A stretch of DNA of 64,000 bases, taken from Datnioides undecimradiatus (Eukaryota > Chordata > Actinopteri > Lobotiformes > Datnioididae). The stretch is from NCBI GenBank assembly GCA_008933995.1, contig WARS01000126.1:462001-526000 (forward strand), given 5' to 3'. Shown here piece by piece: positions 25,403 through 38,719 of this stretch (position 1 is the first letter of the stretch; each line of letters starts with the position of its first letter). The translations under genes and the position numbers were made by a program. The notes beneath the pieces were generated by a model, which was not told the origin of the DNA, did not search any database, and worked only from the letters and a program-made list of their open reading frames with translations.

Positions 25403-27159
25403 AATAATCAGCTAAAACTAAAAGTGCTAAGAATCTAGGAAGGGGTTGAACATCTCTCAGAGGTTCTTTTGTTTCGTTTACACATCAGTCCCTATTTGCA
25501 TGATTTATTTTAGGATACATTGAGACTACAAAGACACTTAAGTGTAATCAGCGCTTTGTTTTAGCCCAGAGAGTCAATTTTCAATGCTTGGCTTTTCTAA
25601 AATCCCACATGTTAACAGGCTATTGTAGGATAAGCACAGGTGTTATATTTAACATTAGCAATGGCTCTAGTTTCCCAGTAAACCATGACAGTGTTGCAGT
25701 GAGCCAACATGTGCAATGCTGGTAACCTGAAACTGTAGCAGCTAAATGAAATTCAAAAGGAAAATAAAGCAAAACATTTGCACAGAGTTCAAAATCTGGC
25801 GAAACCAATCAGGTCTTAGAGGCCTCGTCCAGTTCAGGCCTTAGTTTAAGTCCTGTCAAAGACTCCACACAGGATACTCCCAGTGACTGATTTATGTATT
25901 GCTTACATACACATCACTATCTGTTATGTGGCTGTCTCTCCCACTTAACTATAAAGTGCAGAGCCACCCTCTAAGGTCAGGCTACATCACTGGAACCACT
26001 GGCTGATTTGATTTCATTTAGCTGTTCTCAAAGGACATAGTGACATTTTCTACCACCAACGCTGTCCTGACCTTTTCCAGGTTCAGGGGGGGTAACGGGG
26101 GTCAGCTCACCTACAAAGGCTAAAGGAGAGAGAGGGGACCCCACCCCCTGCAGAGGAAGTCCAGGCAGGGTGGAGAGAAGTGATTATGTAGATGGGGTAC
26201 TGGTGGTGGAAGTGGCATGGTCCCATGTCTGAGTTTGGTTGCTTGGATTGGTTGGGGTAAGAATGAGGGAAGGCAGGGCTGAAGTCAGTGTTGACAGGGA
26301 ATGAACTGACTGTACACAGCAGCAAACAGCAGGTGGACACTGTTACAGACCAGCTGGTGATACAGTACAGAGAAGGACAGTGAATCTTGGACTTGCATTC
26401 ATCAGGACGACACAGACACAACGACAATAAGATGAGGTCGTTGTTCTTTGTCTGCTGCGTGTGTAAACTGTTTGCTAACATGTCAGCCATTAGAGTGTTC
26501 TAAGGAATTATTCTGCCAGTAGCTTAAGTAACTTAAATTATGCACCTCAAATTTAATACAGACTGGTTTATAGCTGGCATTTAGAGGCCATTAGAGGAGA
26601 TGCAGCTCAAGGCATTGGTTTCCGCATTTAGTAGCCAGTGTGTTGAGCAGCAACACTCATATAATGACCAGCAGTGACAACATGTCTTAATAACAGCGAA
26701 CAACTCACCATGTCTAGACAAATGTCTGCTAATGTTATGCGGTAATTTGATTATCAGTCATTTACGTGCCACGGGGCGGCTGGTTGCTCCGACCCTTCCA
26801 TCTGCCATTTGATCGAGTGCCACAACCAACGAATAACTGCATTGAAATGAAATAGCTAGGAACTGGGGCTTTCTTCAGCATTAGTGATGGTAAAATCATC
26901 AGTTGATTTGTTTTGTCTGGCCATCATCTTGTTTTGTCACCACATTATGCATATTGCAGCCTCCTTTGTGTAGACTGTGGGGCATGTCACTTTTTCTGTA
27001 GTTTTCATTGTACTTTGATGGCTTACAGCCACAAAGGTGTACCCTACTTTGATGGTGCACAGCTACAGAAGAGGGAAGTAGTTAGACAATGTACTGATGT
27101 TATATAACTTTGTGGAGGTCACTTATGTGCAGGAACTTTTGGTTTGTTGGCACAGAATC
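25403..27159. other. Non-coding stretch, nothing recognised
   Basis: The 127-codon minus-strand ORF (26,107-26,490) is Ser/Pro/Cys-rich, without domain or splice context, and is within chance length. Confidence 0.55.
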
Positions 27160-27560
27160 AACGCTAAACGTCCTGGACTCTAGCAGACATGCTCCCCAAT
27201 TAAGACTTCCTCCTTCTCGCCTGGGGAGAGCCAGACTTCTTTGAGTAGCAGATCTGCGCCTGAATTAATTTTGGGCCTTAGCAAGGCGTCCTTCAGGGCA
27301 GTGGAAGGGCGGAGGATGACAGGAGGGAACGGGGTGGGGTGTGGGGCGGGAGGTGCGATGTTGGCGGAGGGGGCTGTCTGCTCACTAATAAAACTCTAGC
27401 GGCCCACCGCACTGCCGAGGCACCAGCAATTAGGCTGTGACACAGAGTGTGGACCGAGCCCACCATGAATTCTGTCTCGTCAATTTGCAGTGATGTTTGG
27501 GTCATTGCGCATACCGCAGGTCACATATCACAAGTTGGCAATTAAGGAGAGGAGAGAGAA
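27160..27560. promoter_or_regulatory. GC-richer CpG-retaining patch, candidate regulatory element
   Basis: Contains a G-quadruplex-like run (27,325-27,350), GCGGCCCACCGCAC (27,400-27,413), CAGCAATTAGGCTG (27,424-27,437) and CAATTAAGG (27,540-27,548). No ORF or repeat accounts for it. Regulatory function is inference. Confidence 0.3.
27325..27350 (+). promoter_or_regulatory. Potential G-quadruplex
   Basis: Five G-runs with loops of one to three bases: GGG-aac-GGGG-t-GGGG-tgt-GGGG-c-GGG. This satisfies the classical G3+N1-7 rule with one spare run. Confidence 0.85.
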
Positions 27561-29029
27561 AGAGCACTGTGAAAAGATAACAGACTTGGCGAGGGATTTT
27601 TGTTTTGTATCCAGGCTTATTAAGCTCATTACAGTATATTTTTAGCCAAATCATCCCACTGCTCTGGCAGATCATTTTTCTAACTTCAAATTTTTTCAGC
27701 GTTCTTTATTTAAAGGCATTTGCTTGAAAAAAAGCTACAGTGGACTTGTGAATTTAAACCTTTGTTTCTCATTTGATTTCACTAGAATGTCATATTGATA
27801 TTATCTAAGTAACGTTTGAAGCTGTAACATTTTCTGAATTTCATTGACGAAACTGTTGTACATGTGTTTTACATTATGTAATGTCATGAAATGTGATGTA
27901 ATATGTGTAGAAACTAGTAAAAGAGATAATACACAAGAAACTAGATTAATTTACGGGTACATATCACCAGTGTAGTGTACACGTTAGAAACACATCTTAT
28001 GACCTGATGAGACATCCAGGAACTAGACCCCAAACGCATAAACACTGTTGTCACCAACATTCACAGGTCAACTGTGGACTATTACTGTCTTCAAAATGAT
28101 TTCCAGTACCCCCAGTATTCAGGCGCTGATGACTCATCATCATTGTTTATATCTAATATGCATAGAAGAATATTTACAGCAATGATATTTGGTGTCAAGG
28201 CTATGAGCAGGGAGTGGAGGGTATTGTATAATAGTAGTAAATAATACTAATTTATATCAGTTCCCAGCACCAGGGGAAGGTAGACTGTGGGGCTGGAGGT
28301 GGATGCTGGGTTCAGGGTGGAGTGCATTAAAAGGTTCTATTCAAGTTTTTGCGCGCCGCACACCAAAACTGGAACTTTAAGGCCCACGTCTGAACCAGAG
28401 GAAGCTAGCACGGAAAATGATTTGTTTCCTTACAGATGCGCAATTATATGTGACTGATAAAGAAAATGAAGACCTCTCTGGCACACAGTGGAATAACCTA
28501 CAGTATATTGCTACTTTGTTCCTGCTCCAGCTCAGCACCTCTGCAGATCAATGAGTTTATAGCTGTGCACGGGGCCCGTGCTTGATCTTTAAAAATAGGT
28601 TTGCCTATTCATGCATTTCAATGTGAGTGGGGAAGGGAGATAAGGGGGAAAATGCTAAATTTGGATGAGATGGTGGATGCGGAGATGAGGACAAGAAGGA
28701 GGGTAAACAGAGAGAGCTGCAGGGGGCGAGGTAAATCCAACCACTTCTCATTCAGAAGACGTCACTTCTCCAACACTCCCTGACATTTTCACACACAGCT
28801 TTAATCATTTCACCCACGTTATGATGTGGATGCTCCCACTTCCAGTTACCGACATCAAGCATGTTTAAAACATTCCTAATCAGAATGACGGGCTGTGACG
28901 AGATCAGCTGATACTCATTCTCCTGTCATAATCATATCAGTGTTGGCGTTTCGGTTCCTCGTACAAACTGAACAAAAATTGGCTAAACAACAAAGCCATA
29001 TGAGTGGCTGGTTATCGGTAAATTTGTCT
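27561..29029. other. Non-coding stretch, nothing recognised
   Basis: AT-rich on the left; a small GC-richer block at 28,340-28,400 holds GCGCGCCGCAC. No gene supported. Confidence 0.55.
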
Positions 29030-29745
29030 CGTTGTTCATCTAAAGATGTCGACGCCACTGAGCTGGATTTTGATGGAAATTGAGGGAATGATCCATCTTG
29101 TTGTTGAACTGTCACAAAGGAGCATCATGGGTCAGAACGAGGTGCCATATGGCCAGCAGCAGCAGCCTGTTGAAATGTGTTGCGATCACGAAGGACTGCT
29201 TTTTGCCTCCTGTAATCCAGATCCGCTCCCTGCTGTGTCACTGTCCCTCACGCTTCACAGTTTTCACTGTATCTCTGTTTGTCTTCCACATGTCGTTGCA
29301 CAACACGCCGAGTACAACAAAGGCTCCCACAGCGATGGAATCTCAGCGTTGACTGCAGCCTGATGGGAGCTGGGAGATGTTCCGTTCTCAGTGTGAGAAC
29401 GGGGCTTTTATTTATCATTATTGGGAACAGCAGGAGAGCCATTAGCTCTCCGGATAATAGCCTATACAGTCCACTGTTTGCACTGCTACCATGGCACGAT
29501 TTGCTGTCACAGTAAAATCGATCATGTTTTCCGTCGATGCAGCGTGGTGAGGAGAAAAGCATCTCATACACAGGACACATATGATGCAGCTCTACCAATG
29601 AGGATTCAACCCGTGTTGGACCCGTTCATACGAGTCAGCCAATGCTCTGTCTGTCTGATAAACCAGAGAACTCCACTGATACGGGTCCAGAGCTACAGCC
29701 TGGGAGTGATCAGATGTGACAACAGGTGCTACAAAAGGTGAGAGT
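29030..29745. promoter_or_regulatory. CpG-retaining patch, candidate regulatory element or cryptic exons
   Basis: Unusually many CpGs for the window (GTCGACGCC at 29,048, GCGATCACGAAGG near 29,183, CACGCCGAG near 29,304, AAATCGATC near 29,515, CCGTCGATGCAGCG near 29,531). ORFs on both strands (29,046-29,363 +, 29,248-29,598 -, 29,421-29,741 +) overlap and carry no domain, so CpG retention rather than coding is the likelier reason for the openness. Confidence 0.35.
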
Positions 29746-32288
29746 GTATGACTGTGTCAATAAACATAAATCACACTCTTACCCAATTCAGTGTCTGTGT
29801 TGGTTATGTTGAGTCGTGCTTTCACTGCTGCAGGCCTACTTGATCTGGCATGACCAGTAAATAAAGCAAATGAGAAAATAAATAAATATTTATTTTCTTA
29901 AAACCTGAAGCAAGGCGATTTGTGCTGTTTCCGACACAAACCTGTCAGATCACAGGATCATACTTAATCTGCCCCGGGAACAAACCAAATGACTCCAACC
30001 CTGTTTCCTTGTTCTCTTGTCTTGTTTGTGCGTCACTGTGGGTGCAATGATGAAATACTCGTGTCTGCCAAAAAGACGTGTGAAAATAAAGCAGAAAGTA
30101 AAAGGAATAACACAACTGATGCACAAATGAATACATTAAAAAGAATGTAAAAACGAGACATGACAGGTGTTGCACAGTACATCCAGATCGCTCCATGATG
30201 CAAAGAAGACATCAATAGGAGCACCTGTATTATGTAAGAGGAGGAACAAAGAGTTGTCGAGGTAGATTTATGTGGGTAGACCGCACCAGGAGAATCCACG
30301 TTTCCACATTAACAAATGCTAAAAGAGAGGGCCTGAGCTTTGCGTCTGTTGGCTAGTTTAGCATTTCCTCTACTGTCTTAGCCGTGGCCTTTTAGAGAAC
30401 CTCTGAAGCGTCACAGTTAGCTCTCCAAACCGATGGAGTGAATCTTTCATGGGGCTTCCATCCCTGTTGCATGCTTTCGTTCTTTTTTCTCTCCAAACTG
30501 CAGTATAAATGAATCTCAGATGCACCTCGGGACTAACTCTGCCTCTATCCCCAAGACGCACACATACTGTGCCTTCATAAACATCCCTGCAGCCATCCCT
30601 CCAGTCACAAACTGACAGGAAACACACAGCTTTCAAACCATGTGGCAGCTTCCTCCCACGTGGCCTCTAGCTGTTAGACGGAGGTGCCATTTGTTTCCCA
30701 TCCATCACAATATTGTGCAACCCTTCGTCTTCATCTGCTGGTGACAGAATTTATTTCTCATTTAAGGATTTTTAAATGCTTGAGAAGCTTGTGGAGGCTG
30801 AGCGAGCTGTCTGGGAGTCTGTTGGAAGAAGCGCTGCAGTGTGCCACCTGTCAAGAATTTTGTTGGTGTGTCAACAGAGCCGCCGTCAGCAGTCAGATCC
30901 CTGACTTTTAGTAGAAGCTTACAGTGTCTTTCTATCTCACAGCCAACATACACAACCTCCGTCTCTATTTACTAACTTCTCTCAGGAGTCACTGTGAAAG
31001 CTGGCTGCCGGGAACAGATACTGCCACCAAGAGAGACACACTGCACCGAGCCAAATCAAACCAAATTCAGCAGATTAGTGCTTTCCCCATCATAACCACA
31101 GCGTGCACAGCTTCTTTTCTGCAGTGGGAGCTATTTCTAAGACCCAAAGTCATCCCTTTAACAGATGGGAAATGAGTAGGTCATGTTGACCAGGAACATT
31201 TGCAGCTCACTGCAGCATCAGGCTGCCAATAAAGAAACACTGAAGTGTTTCTTGCAGCTGCAAGGCTTTGCACAAAACAAAAGGTACAGAGGCAGGGCCA
31301 CAGCCAGGCCTTTAGGAGAACCTGGGTCACGCGCTCAGGTCCACCCACAACCTGCAAAATAATATTTCACAAGCAACCAGAATTAAAGGGGGCAGAAGAA
31401 GCAAATGACTAAGGACATTCACTTAAGTACAAAGCTTTTCGTTCCATTAGGGGCACTGTCTACTCATTCTCCCTCCACGATTTTACTCTTTCCTCCTCTG
31501 CTACTTCTTATTTTCGACACAATCATAGCACACGGAAGCAGAAAGCTCTGTTCTGCCGCTTGTAAAGCCTTGGCGTCCATTAGCTTAGCTAATCTGGCAA
31601 ACCACAGGAACCTTCCCCGTGCAGACTGATAGCCTGGTTTACAACTCTGAGACGGCCTCCCTCCACATCTGAATATTCATCAGTCCTCTTTAGAAATATG
31701 TCAGTCACAAAAGTTTAACTATCATCCTACAAAACAAAATATCTAAGGTAGTCACATTTGCATACCCTCGTGTACAGAACGGCAAAATCTTCAAACTAAC
31801 CCGTCATACACTGGTAGCTCTGCAGGTTGGCTGGCTTTTACCAGATTTTATGGATATCAGATCTACGGCGGCCTTAATGGATTCTACAGCAGCTCCTGGT
31901 TACGATTGGATCATGACAAATATGACATGACCAAATGTTTTCCTTCCTGTAAATGAAGCTGGCAATGCTACTGCTGGTTGGGCTGCTAAACGAAGGGAGG
32001 GCACTGCCTCCAACTATAGGTCTGCTCTCAATTTAACCTCCAAATCTGGTTTTGAAGTCAGCTCATTTGAGGTTCTTGTTGTAAAACCACCTCAGTTGGA
32101 TATCCATTTGTGTTTTCTGTTGATGCACTGGTTCAGACATGGGTCTAAAAGTGTTTCTGATGTCCAGTTTGTTCAACACATCAGCACAGTTTTACTGATG
32201 AAACGTGTGCACAGGAAAGGAGGGGATTGGAACTCCAAATTGAAAACTGGCACGAAACCACAATTACAAGTTTTCAACCCATCATGGC
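29746..32288. other. Non-coding stretch, nothing recognised
   Basis: Contains an AAATAAATATTTATTT palindrome near 29,879-29,894. ORFs at 30,033-30,299, 30,684-30,911 and 30,924-31,175 lack domains and codon bias. Confidence 0.55.
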
Positions 32289-32312
32289 GTGTGTGTGTGT
32301 GTGTGTGTGTGT
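32289..32312. repeat. (GT)12 microsatellite
   Basis: Twelve uninterrupted GT units. Confidence 0.97.
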
Positions 32313-33938
32313 AGCATGCTCTGTTCACTGCCAAAACAGCCTATTTCTCTCACTTAATCATTAACAATGAACACAATCCTGGATTTCTTTTGGGCGCTGC
32401 GGCCAAACTTCGTCAAAAGAGCCATCTGTTAGCAGCTCGCACTTTTACAGCTTACAGAGAAATGAGATGAGATCAGATACAAAACGTTCCTCATCTCTAG
32501 CTGCGTCTCATCCCAGTTAATCTACTTAATTTTAAGACCATGGCTTTTAATACAACCTGTTTGAGATCATATGAGTTACATTTTTATCAATTACTGTCAA
32601 TTACAAGCTACAATACTGAATACTGTCAGTTTGTCACTTATGAGCAGCTCTGCCCCACTAATGTTGGCTGAGAGCTGTGGTTAAAGCTCTTTCTGATTCT
32701 TTCTTTCTCTTCAAACATACTTTGGGCCAGCGCACTAACAGGACCTGTCAGTCTTCTGCAACTGAGAGTAATATAGAGGTGAATCTTCTGCTCTCTGCTG
32801 CTGTTATTACTGGGTTCCTTTTTGACACTGGAGATCACTGTGGGCTCTGAGGCCAACTGGATAAACCAATTTGGCATCTCAGGCCTGGCTCTTACCTGGT
32901 TAAAGTGTTACTCACTGAACGAGCACAGTGTGTTTGCCACAGTAAGACTGCACTGAAATGGTCTGATGTGAAACTCTGAGGACCTCGGGGCTTTGTTGCT
33001 TGGTCCACTTTTGCTCTTTTGATCTGAGTCACACCCTTGTTCTGTTGCCAGGTTTGCAAGGCACCAGTATTTAGTTTTCAAATGCTGGCTAATGTTAGCG
33101 GGCTACTGACTTGACTTAAATACTGTTCTTAGAAGCATTTTCATTTCATGCAGCGTTTTTCTTGTCAAAAGCTCAATATTTCATACTCCCAGCTTCCCAA
33201 ATGTGTCTGCGTTTCCATGTAATTATCATGTGGTTTTTTTTTATTCTATTTGTTTATTTGTTTAATTTGTCACACTGTCATTCTCAGCTCTGGGCAACTG
33301 TGATGGACAAACTAAATAATTATTTGGTTAATAAGGAAATGAATCAGCAGATTAACCAATAATGAGAATAATCCATCATATCCAACCATCCATTTTCCAC
33401 TTATCCCTTTATACCAGCAGTCATAATCAAAGTAATGATATAATAATTAGTCACATGTAAATGAATGAAAAATCTACAATGTCAAACATTTGGACACCTC
33501 CCAGCCCTGCTGCTTTCAGGTGTGTGTGTGTCTGGGTACCATGTGTACCTTAACGTAAAGCTGTTTTGATTAAACCAGATCAAACCAGTATTGTCCTGGA
33601 TGTGGCTCTCTGACTCCAGCCAGCAGGAAGGAGCAGAGCAGCGATTCTCTGGAGACAAAAGGAGAAGAGAGACCCGACAGCCCGTCAGTCTGAAACTCCA
33701 GTCGGTCAGGTCAGAGAGCCACTGACAAAAGCTGTGTGCTCACTGTTGCTGGTTGTGTGTTCTTTGTGTGAAGGTCTGGATGCAATGTGTCGGTGCATTC
33801 CTGTGTGTATTTGTGTTCGTATCCTGGTGCGAGCATGTGTGTGCGTGTATATGGGCATGTGTGCCAGCTGCAGTGCAGTAGACTCAGGAGCTGTCCACTT
33901 ACTCACTTTGGTGCTGAAACCCCAACAGTAATTCTGCC

Positions 33939-33983
33939 GTGTGTGTATGTGTGCGTGTATGTGTGTGCGTGTGTCTCTCTCTG
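33939..33983. repeat. Imperfect (GT)n tract
   Basis: GTGTGTATGTGTGCGTGTAT and similar, ending in a short (TC)n and poly-T. Confidence 0.9.
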
Positions 33984-34235
33984 TTTTTTTTAAATAATGG
34001 ATAATTCCGAGATTTCAGAATAAATATCAGAATCAGTTACACCTGACTGATACAAATATAATACATTTGTAAATATGGTGATTTGATCCATCATGTGTCA
34101 AAATAAACAATTTGTACAATTTAGATTTTGAGAACGAGCAAAATCTCAGTGAGCGCAGCCAGATTGCCAGTACTTCTAAACAACAAATGCTTCAGTGTAT
34201 CTTCATCTCACTGGAGACAATGGGCAGCTGTTCCA

Positions 34236-34256
34236 CACACAAACACACACACACAG
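34236..34256. repeat. (CA)n microsatellite
   Basis: CACACACAAACACACACACA followed by CAGAG. Confidence 0.9.
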
Positions 34257-34886
34257 AGATTTACAGGTCAGACTCTGCTGACCAATATAAAGCCACAGAG
34301 GAAAGTGGGACGCTGTACGCACACACCAAAAGTTACAAACTTTACATCTACGCAGTATAAAAACAAACAAGCATAGTAAAACATAGTAACATGCACCGGC
34401 TGCTGTAAACACGCATTTGGTCATTTGCAGATTTCACAGGTCTGGTAGTTCGGAGTAAGTTTCCCGGAGCAACCTTTATAACTCACTGCTAATTAGAGCG
34501 AGTAGAGACTGTGCTCAGTTGGTGCACTTTCACCAAATTAATTACATCCAACTGTAACCTTGTAGGTTGTGTGGTCGGAGCGCACAAGGTCAGCTTAACG
34601 TGAGTAAGCACTATCTGTGAACAAGTTATATGCAGATTGCTGAATCACTGTTACATCATCTGTTGACAAACTGTGCAAGGGCACTCTGACTTGTGATGCG
34701 GCGGGAGGATCAGACTGTCCACTCAGAAAGAGCAGAGGACCTGGATGTCTCGGTTTCTTGAGATGTGCTTGTTGGAAACCGTCTCCGACTAGATTTTTAT
34801 GGTGTTTAAAGAAGATGAAAATAGCTAAGAAGAGACGTGCACATCCTTCTTTGTGACCTTGTTCTGATTGCGGCACGGGAATAGTT

Positions 34887-34903
34887 GGGGGGGGGGGGGG
34901 GGG
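34887..34903 (+). repeat. Poly(G)17 homopolymer
   Basis: Seventeen consecutive G's. Such runs are rare in vertebrate DNA, form G-quadruplexes and are prone to sequencing error. Confidence 0.95.
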
Positions 34904-36439
34904 TACTGAGCTCTGAAGGGTGGGGCTGGTGGCTGTGATCAAGCTCACACTTAACTGTATTTGAAGTGTGGAGTTGGCTTCCTAACACTTATTCATCAGC
35001 AAGCTTGCACTTGAACATATATGAGTAATAAAATGTTAAGGAATATTTATTCTTTCTAGGAAATCTATTGGATGTTTCTAGGTAATTATTCAGGAAATGT
35101 AAATCTGTAAAATCATTAACATTTCTGGTTGATGTAGGATAGATTTTCTAATTTAAATGACAGTGTAATCGTACATTTGCATATATCTGATTCACTTTTG
35201 GTTTACTTAGCTTCAGTGTGGAAAGAAATGCTAATAACGTGCAGATGCCAGTAAGTATGTTGCTGATATCTGCAACAGGTAAGTAGATAAATACTGTTAA
35301 CCAACATCAGACTGAGCAACCAGGCCAGACTGATGTAATACAATCCAGTAAGTGGATGGTAAAGCTTGTGCCATCCAGCAATACCAACCAAACACACCAC
35401 TAACAAACTGCTTTGACTTTCACCAATAAGACTTTTAAATGAAGAGAGAAGTGGGCTCGTGGTCCAGAGCTCAGAGCTGCCAGAACAGCAGAGAAAGATC
35501 TTGTTAGTAAAGACAACGACGACGCGCAGCATTTGTCTCGCTCGTCATGAAAACCTTGTTTGGCTCTTCGGACTGAAATATGGTTCAGTCGATGCGTGGA
35601 GCCAGTGTGGGTGTTCTGTGGGGTTTCAGCGGACACAGCGTCACCAGCTTACATGAAGGATGTGGCGCATTCTGACGGGGTTGATTCCACAATGACCTTC
35701 TGCAGGTCCATGGATGTTGTCCTGAATATTTGAATATTTACATACAATCTGTCTAAAACATTTCTAAAAACTAATCAGGACCTGATTTCACATTATGAAT
35801 AGCTGACATGTAAGAATTTGATAATATTTCACTAAAAGATACCGAATATATTCAGAAAATATCAGCAGCTCGCGTTGCATCAATATTAGTCCTCATCCAT
35901 CACTCATTAAAGGTCAACCTCTTTTTCCTGTGAGGCACGACTGTTATATTTAAAACACTGACATCCAGAGGAGCAGCTCGCTTACACGTGCTGTGCATAA
36001 ACTGTACATGCCCAGGCAATGCTGAGTCACACTAACCTGCACAAGCATGTAGTAGTACGACAATTTGTTTGGATATTTTCAAATCAAATGACTGATAGAG
36101 CAGCTTAATATTAAAATAGTTTTGCAGCCCCATTTTGATTTTTACCTACTTCAGAAGGTAGAGGAACATTTTCATGAAGTGACCTATTCAGCACTAATAA
36201 TGCTATAAGCCCTTATTCATACAAGATTAAAGCATTTAATTGATTCGGCTCTGCACTCTGTGTTCAGTGTTTCTTGCATAAAGCAGCAACCTCGCTGTTC
36301 TGTAATAGGCTGGTGCTGACCACCAGCTGCGACCCAGCACAAAAACCCCCATAGACTTAAAGCAGCAACAGGTTTCGAGTTCAGTTACAAAAACTGATCA
36401 GAGCCAGACGAGTAAAGCGTGACCAGTTTGCACAAAAGA
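34904..36439. other. Non-coding stretch, nothing recognised
   Basis: No supported gene. Minus-strand ORFs at 35,203-35,532 and 35,400-35,636 overlap in different frames and have no domain. Confidence 0.55.
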
Positions 36440-37285
36440 TACAGGATTTCGAAATGAGCGTCCGCTGCCGCAGAGGTGCACTGCTAATCAGTCAATCTGT
36501 TAATCATGAGCAGGTAATTAGCCAGTCATCTCTAACTTGCTTCACAAAACAGCTATTAGTTGTCTTTGATCCCACAACTAACAGACCAAATCCACAGTTT
36601 CTTTGCATTGCGCCTCTGAGTCCCTGTCGCCCCAGGTCAGAAATTGAAGTTTTTCTAGAACATCCAGTGCAGATTGTGGAGGCCATCACTCTCACACAGA
36701 AACCTTGATGGATCACTTTGGAGTGCATAAATGATTTAGGTAGCTATTGACTCCGGCAGCTAGGGTATTCTTTCTGCAGACTGTCTGTGTGTAAAAACAG
36801 AGATGTGCTGTAGAAAGTGTGGAAGAGCAGATTTAGCCGGATTCCCACAGAAAATGTCTCGCAGCTTTTGTTTTTTTCTTTTTCTTTCAGGATGCCTCCT
36901 TTTAACATCCGCCGTTAGCGCTGCTATCACGGGGGGGTGACAAGCCGGCTGCTGCATTTCACAAATTCCGCACTAAAGTTAGGTTCACTGCTCTTTCTTT
37001 CTCCAGCCTACAGAAGTGTGATAAATCACTGCCATGACAATGGGTGCTGCCATTCCCCAACCCCCGCCTCTGATGGCGGCGTCTTTAATGCAGTGATTGC
37101 TCAATATCCCAGCGTTAATTTGGACTTTAATCCCTCAGCACCGTCCTTCTCCTCGATCTTTTCTAGAATTCATGCAGTTATTCGGCCGTTAATGGAGTCA
37201 TTTTTTCATTTGCCCACTTATCCCTTCATCAATCCATTATTTGGATTTCTTTCTGCTTGTTCAATCTATACAGACTGACCTTCTG
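36440..37285. promoter_or_regulatory. CpG-retaining patch, candidate regulatory element
   Basis: CpG-rich islets (GCGTCCGCTGCCGC near 36,457, CATCCGCCGTTAGCGC near 36,907, GGCGGCGTC near 37,076, TTCGGCCGTTAATGG near 37,180) with TAAT/ATTA words, and TTTTTCTTTTTCTTTCAG at 36,873-36,890, an acceptor-like pyrimidine tract not followed by a convincing coding frame. A 113-codon + ORF (36,937-37,278) has no domain. Confidence 0.3.
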
Positions 37286-38719
37286 TCCATTTCTCCCTCA
37301 CTCTGTTCCTCTCATCGTCTCATCAGAGATCTTTAGTGTGGTCCAATATCAAAGCGCTCTCATATGATATCCAATAAAGCTTTACGGTTAGGCCAAACAT
37401 TGCCACTCACTCTCCACAGCTGTGCTCATCTTCCTCTCTGCCTCTATGCCTTCGCACAGAAGTGAAACGGCCACACGCAACTCCATCAGAGCCACTTGGA
37501 AAAGAGAGAAGGCTTTCCAAAGAGTGTCCAGTAGTAATTCAGTGTTGTTGTGAGACATAATGTGCCCCATGTTCCTTTCTTTAACTAATTGGTCTTTAAA
37601 TGCTGGGCTGCTTGTTTTAGAAACACATTCAAGCATCATCACAACAGAAAATACTAATCTGAATGGCGATGATTTCCTCTAATCTCACACGGGCACATAA
37701 TCCAATGTTTTTTAATGTTGCTAAGCAAGAACAATTTTGAAAACCACAATGCAATTTCAGTGGAGATTGGTGCCAGCTAAAGCTGGCCTGATTTGGGTTT
37801 GTGGAAGGTACATTGGGTTTTCTTTTAGGGACATTTGATGCAAGTTTGTTCAAGCTGAACTCATCAATGTTTTTCATTTCATACAACTAAACGTAAAGAT
37901 ATAGGAGTTCCTGGTGATGACAACGCCACGGGATATTATCAGCAACTCTGCATTCCCCCTCACCTCTTCTGAGCTTTTTAGCACCTTTCAATTCATTGGA
38001 TGATTCATATGGTTCAGTCTCAAGGCTCTCATCACCCTGGCTTCCAATCAGAGCAGAGAGCTCGTCTAAACGTACACTGTACACTGCCTGCTAAGCACCC
38101 AACTGCAGTACCATTATGAATCATCAGCATCAGTTTGCATCATTATTCAGATGCTGATTTAGTATGTATACATCCATAGTGGGACAGCATTGCATTGTGG
38201 GTATTTGAGGCAATGCTTAACAAAATATATTTCTATATTCTGTTGTGTGTGTTATGCTTATCTGAGAAAACATTGTGCAAATTTTAGAGGCGGGGCAAAT
38301 GCCTGAAAGTCAATGGAAAGATGTAAGTAACCACAACTCACGAACTGTGGAACTAAAAAAAAAAAATGTAAAAAAAATTAATAATTAATTCCTGGGTTTA
38401 ATGAATTCACTTTGTATCTTTTGTGTCCAAAAGCTTTTAGCCTGGATCAGCATTACAGAAAGAACTGGAGTTTCTGTTTCCCCACTTCTGAGACCAGTCA
38501 GAGGCTCAGCAGCTGGTAAGTTCATTTAGTTAGCTTGCAGCTAGCACTTTACTCTGCACTGTTTCATCCACACTACAGTGAGGTGGGATTGCGGTTAGCT
38601 GGCTTAATGATGCCACTCTGCTGATATTGTCACTGGGGGAAAGAAATGAAAGCACACAGATGGTGAAACAGCTGCAAAGTAGCCAAATATTACAGACCGG
38701 GCTTCGTTCCCATCCTGCT
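37286..38719. other. Non-coding stretch, nothing recognised
   Basis: Short poly-A at 38,357-38,366. No supported gene. Confidence 0.6.

Larger units (their letters stand above)
32313..34886. other. Non-coding stretch with GT/CA-rich segments
   Basis: GT-rich, imperfect tracts at 33,815-33,865 and 33,939-33,983 and (CA)n at 34,236-34,256 produce Cys/Val- or Thr/His-rich spurious ORFs. No gene supported. Confidence 0.6.

Noticed and set aside
26107..26490. 127-codon minus-strand ORF
   Set aside because: No domain, no splice sites, chance length.
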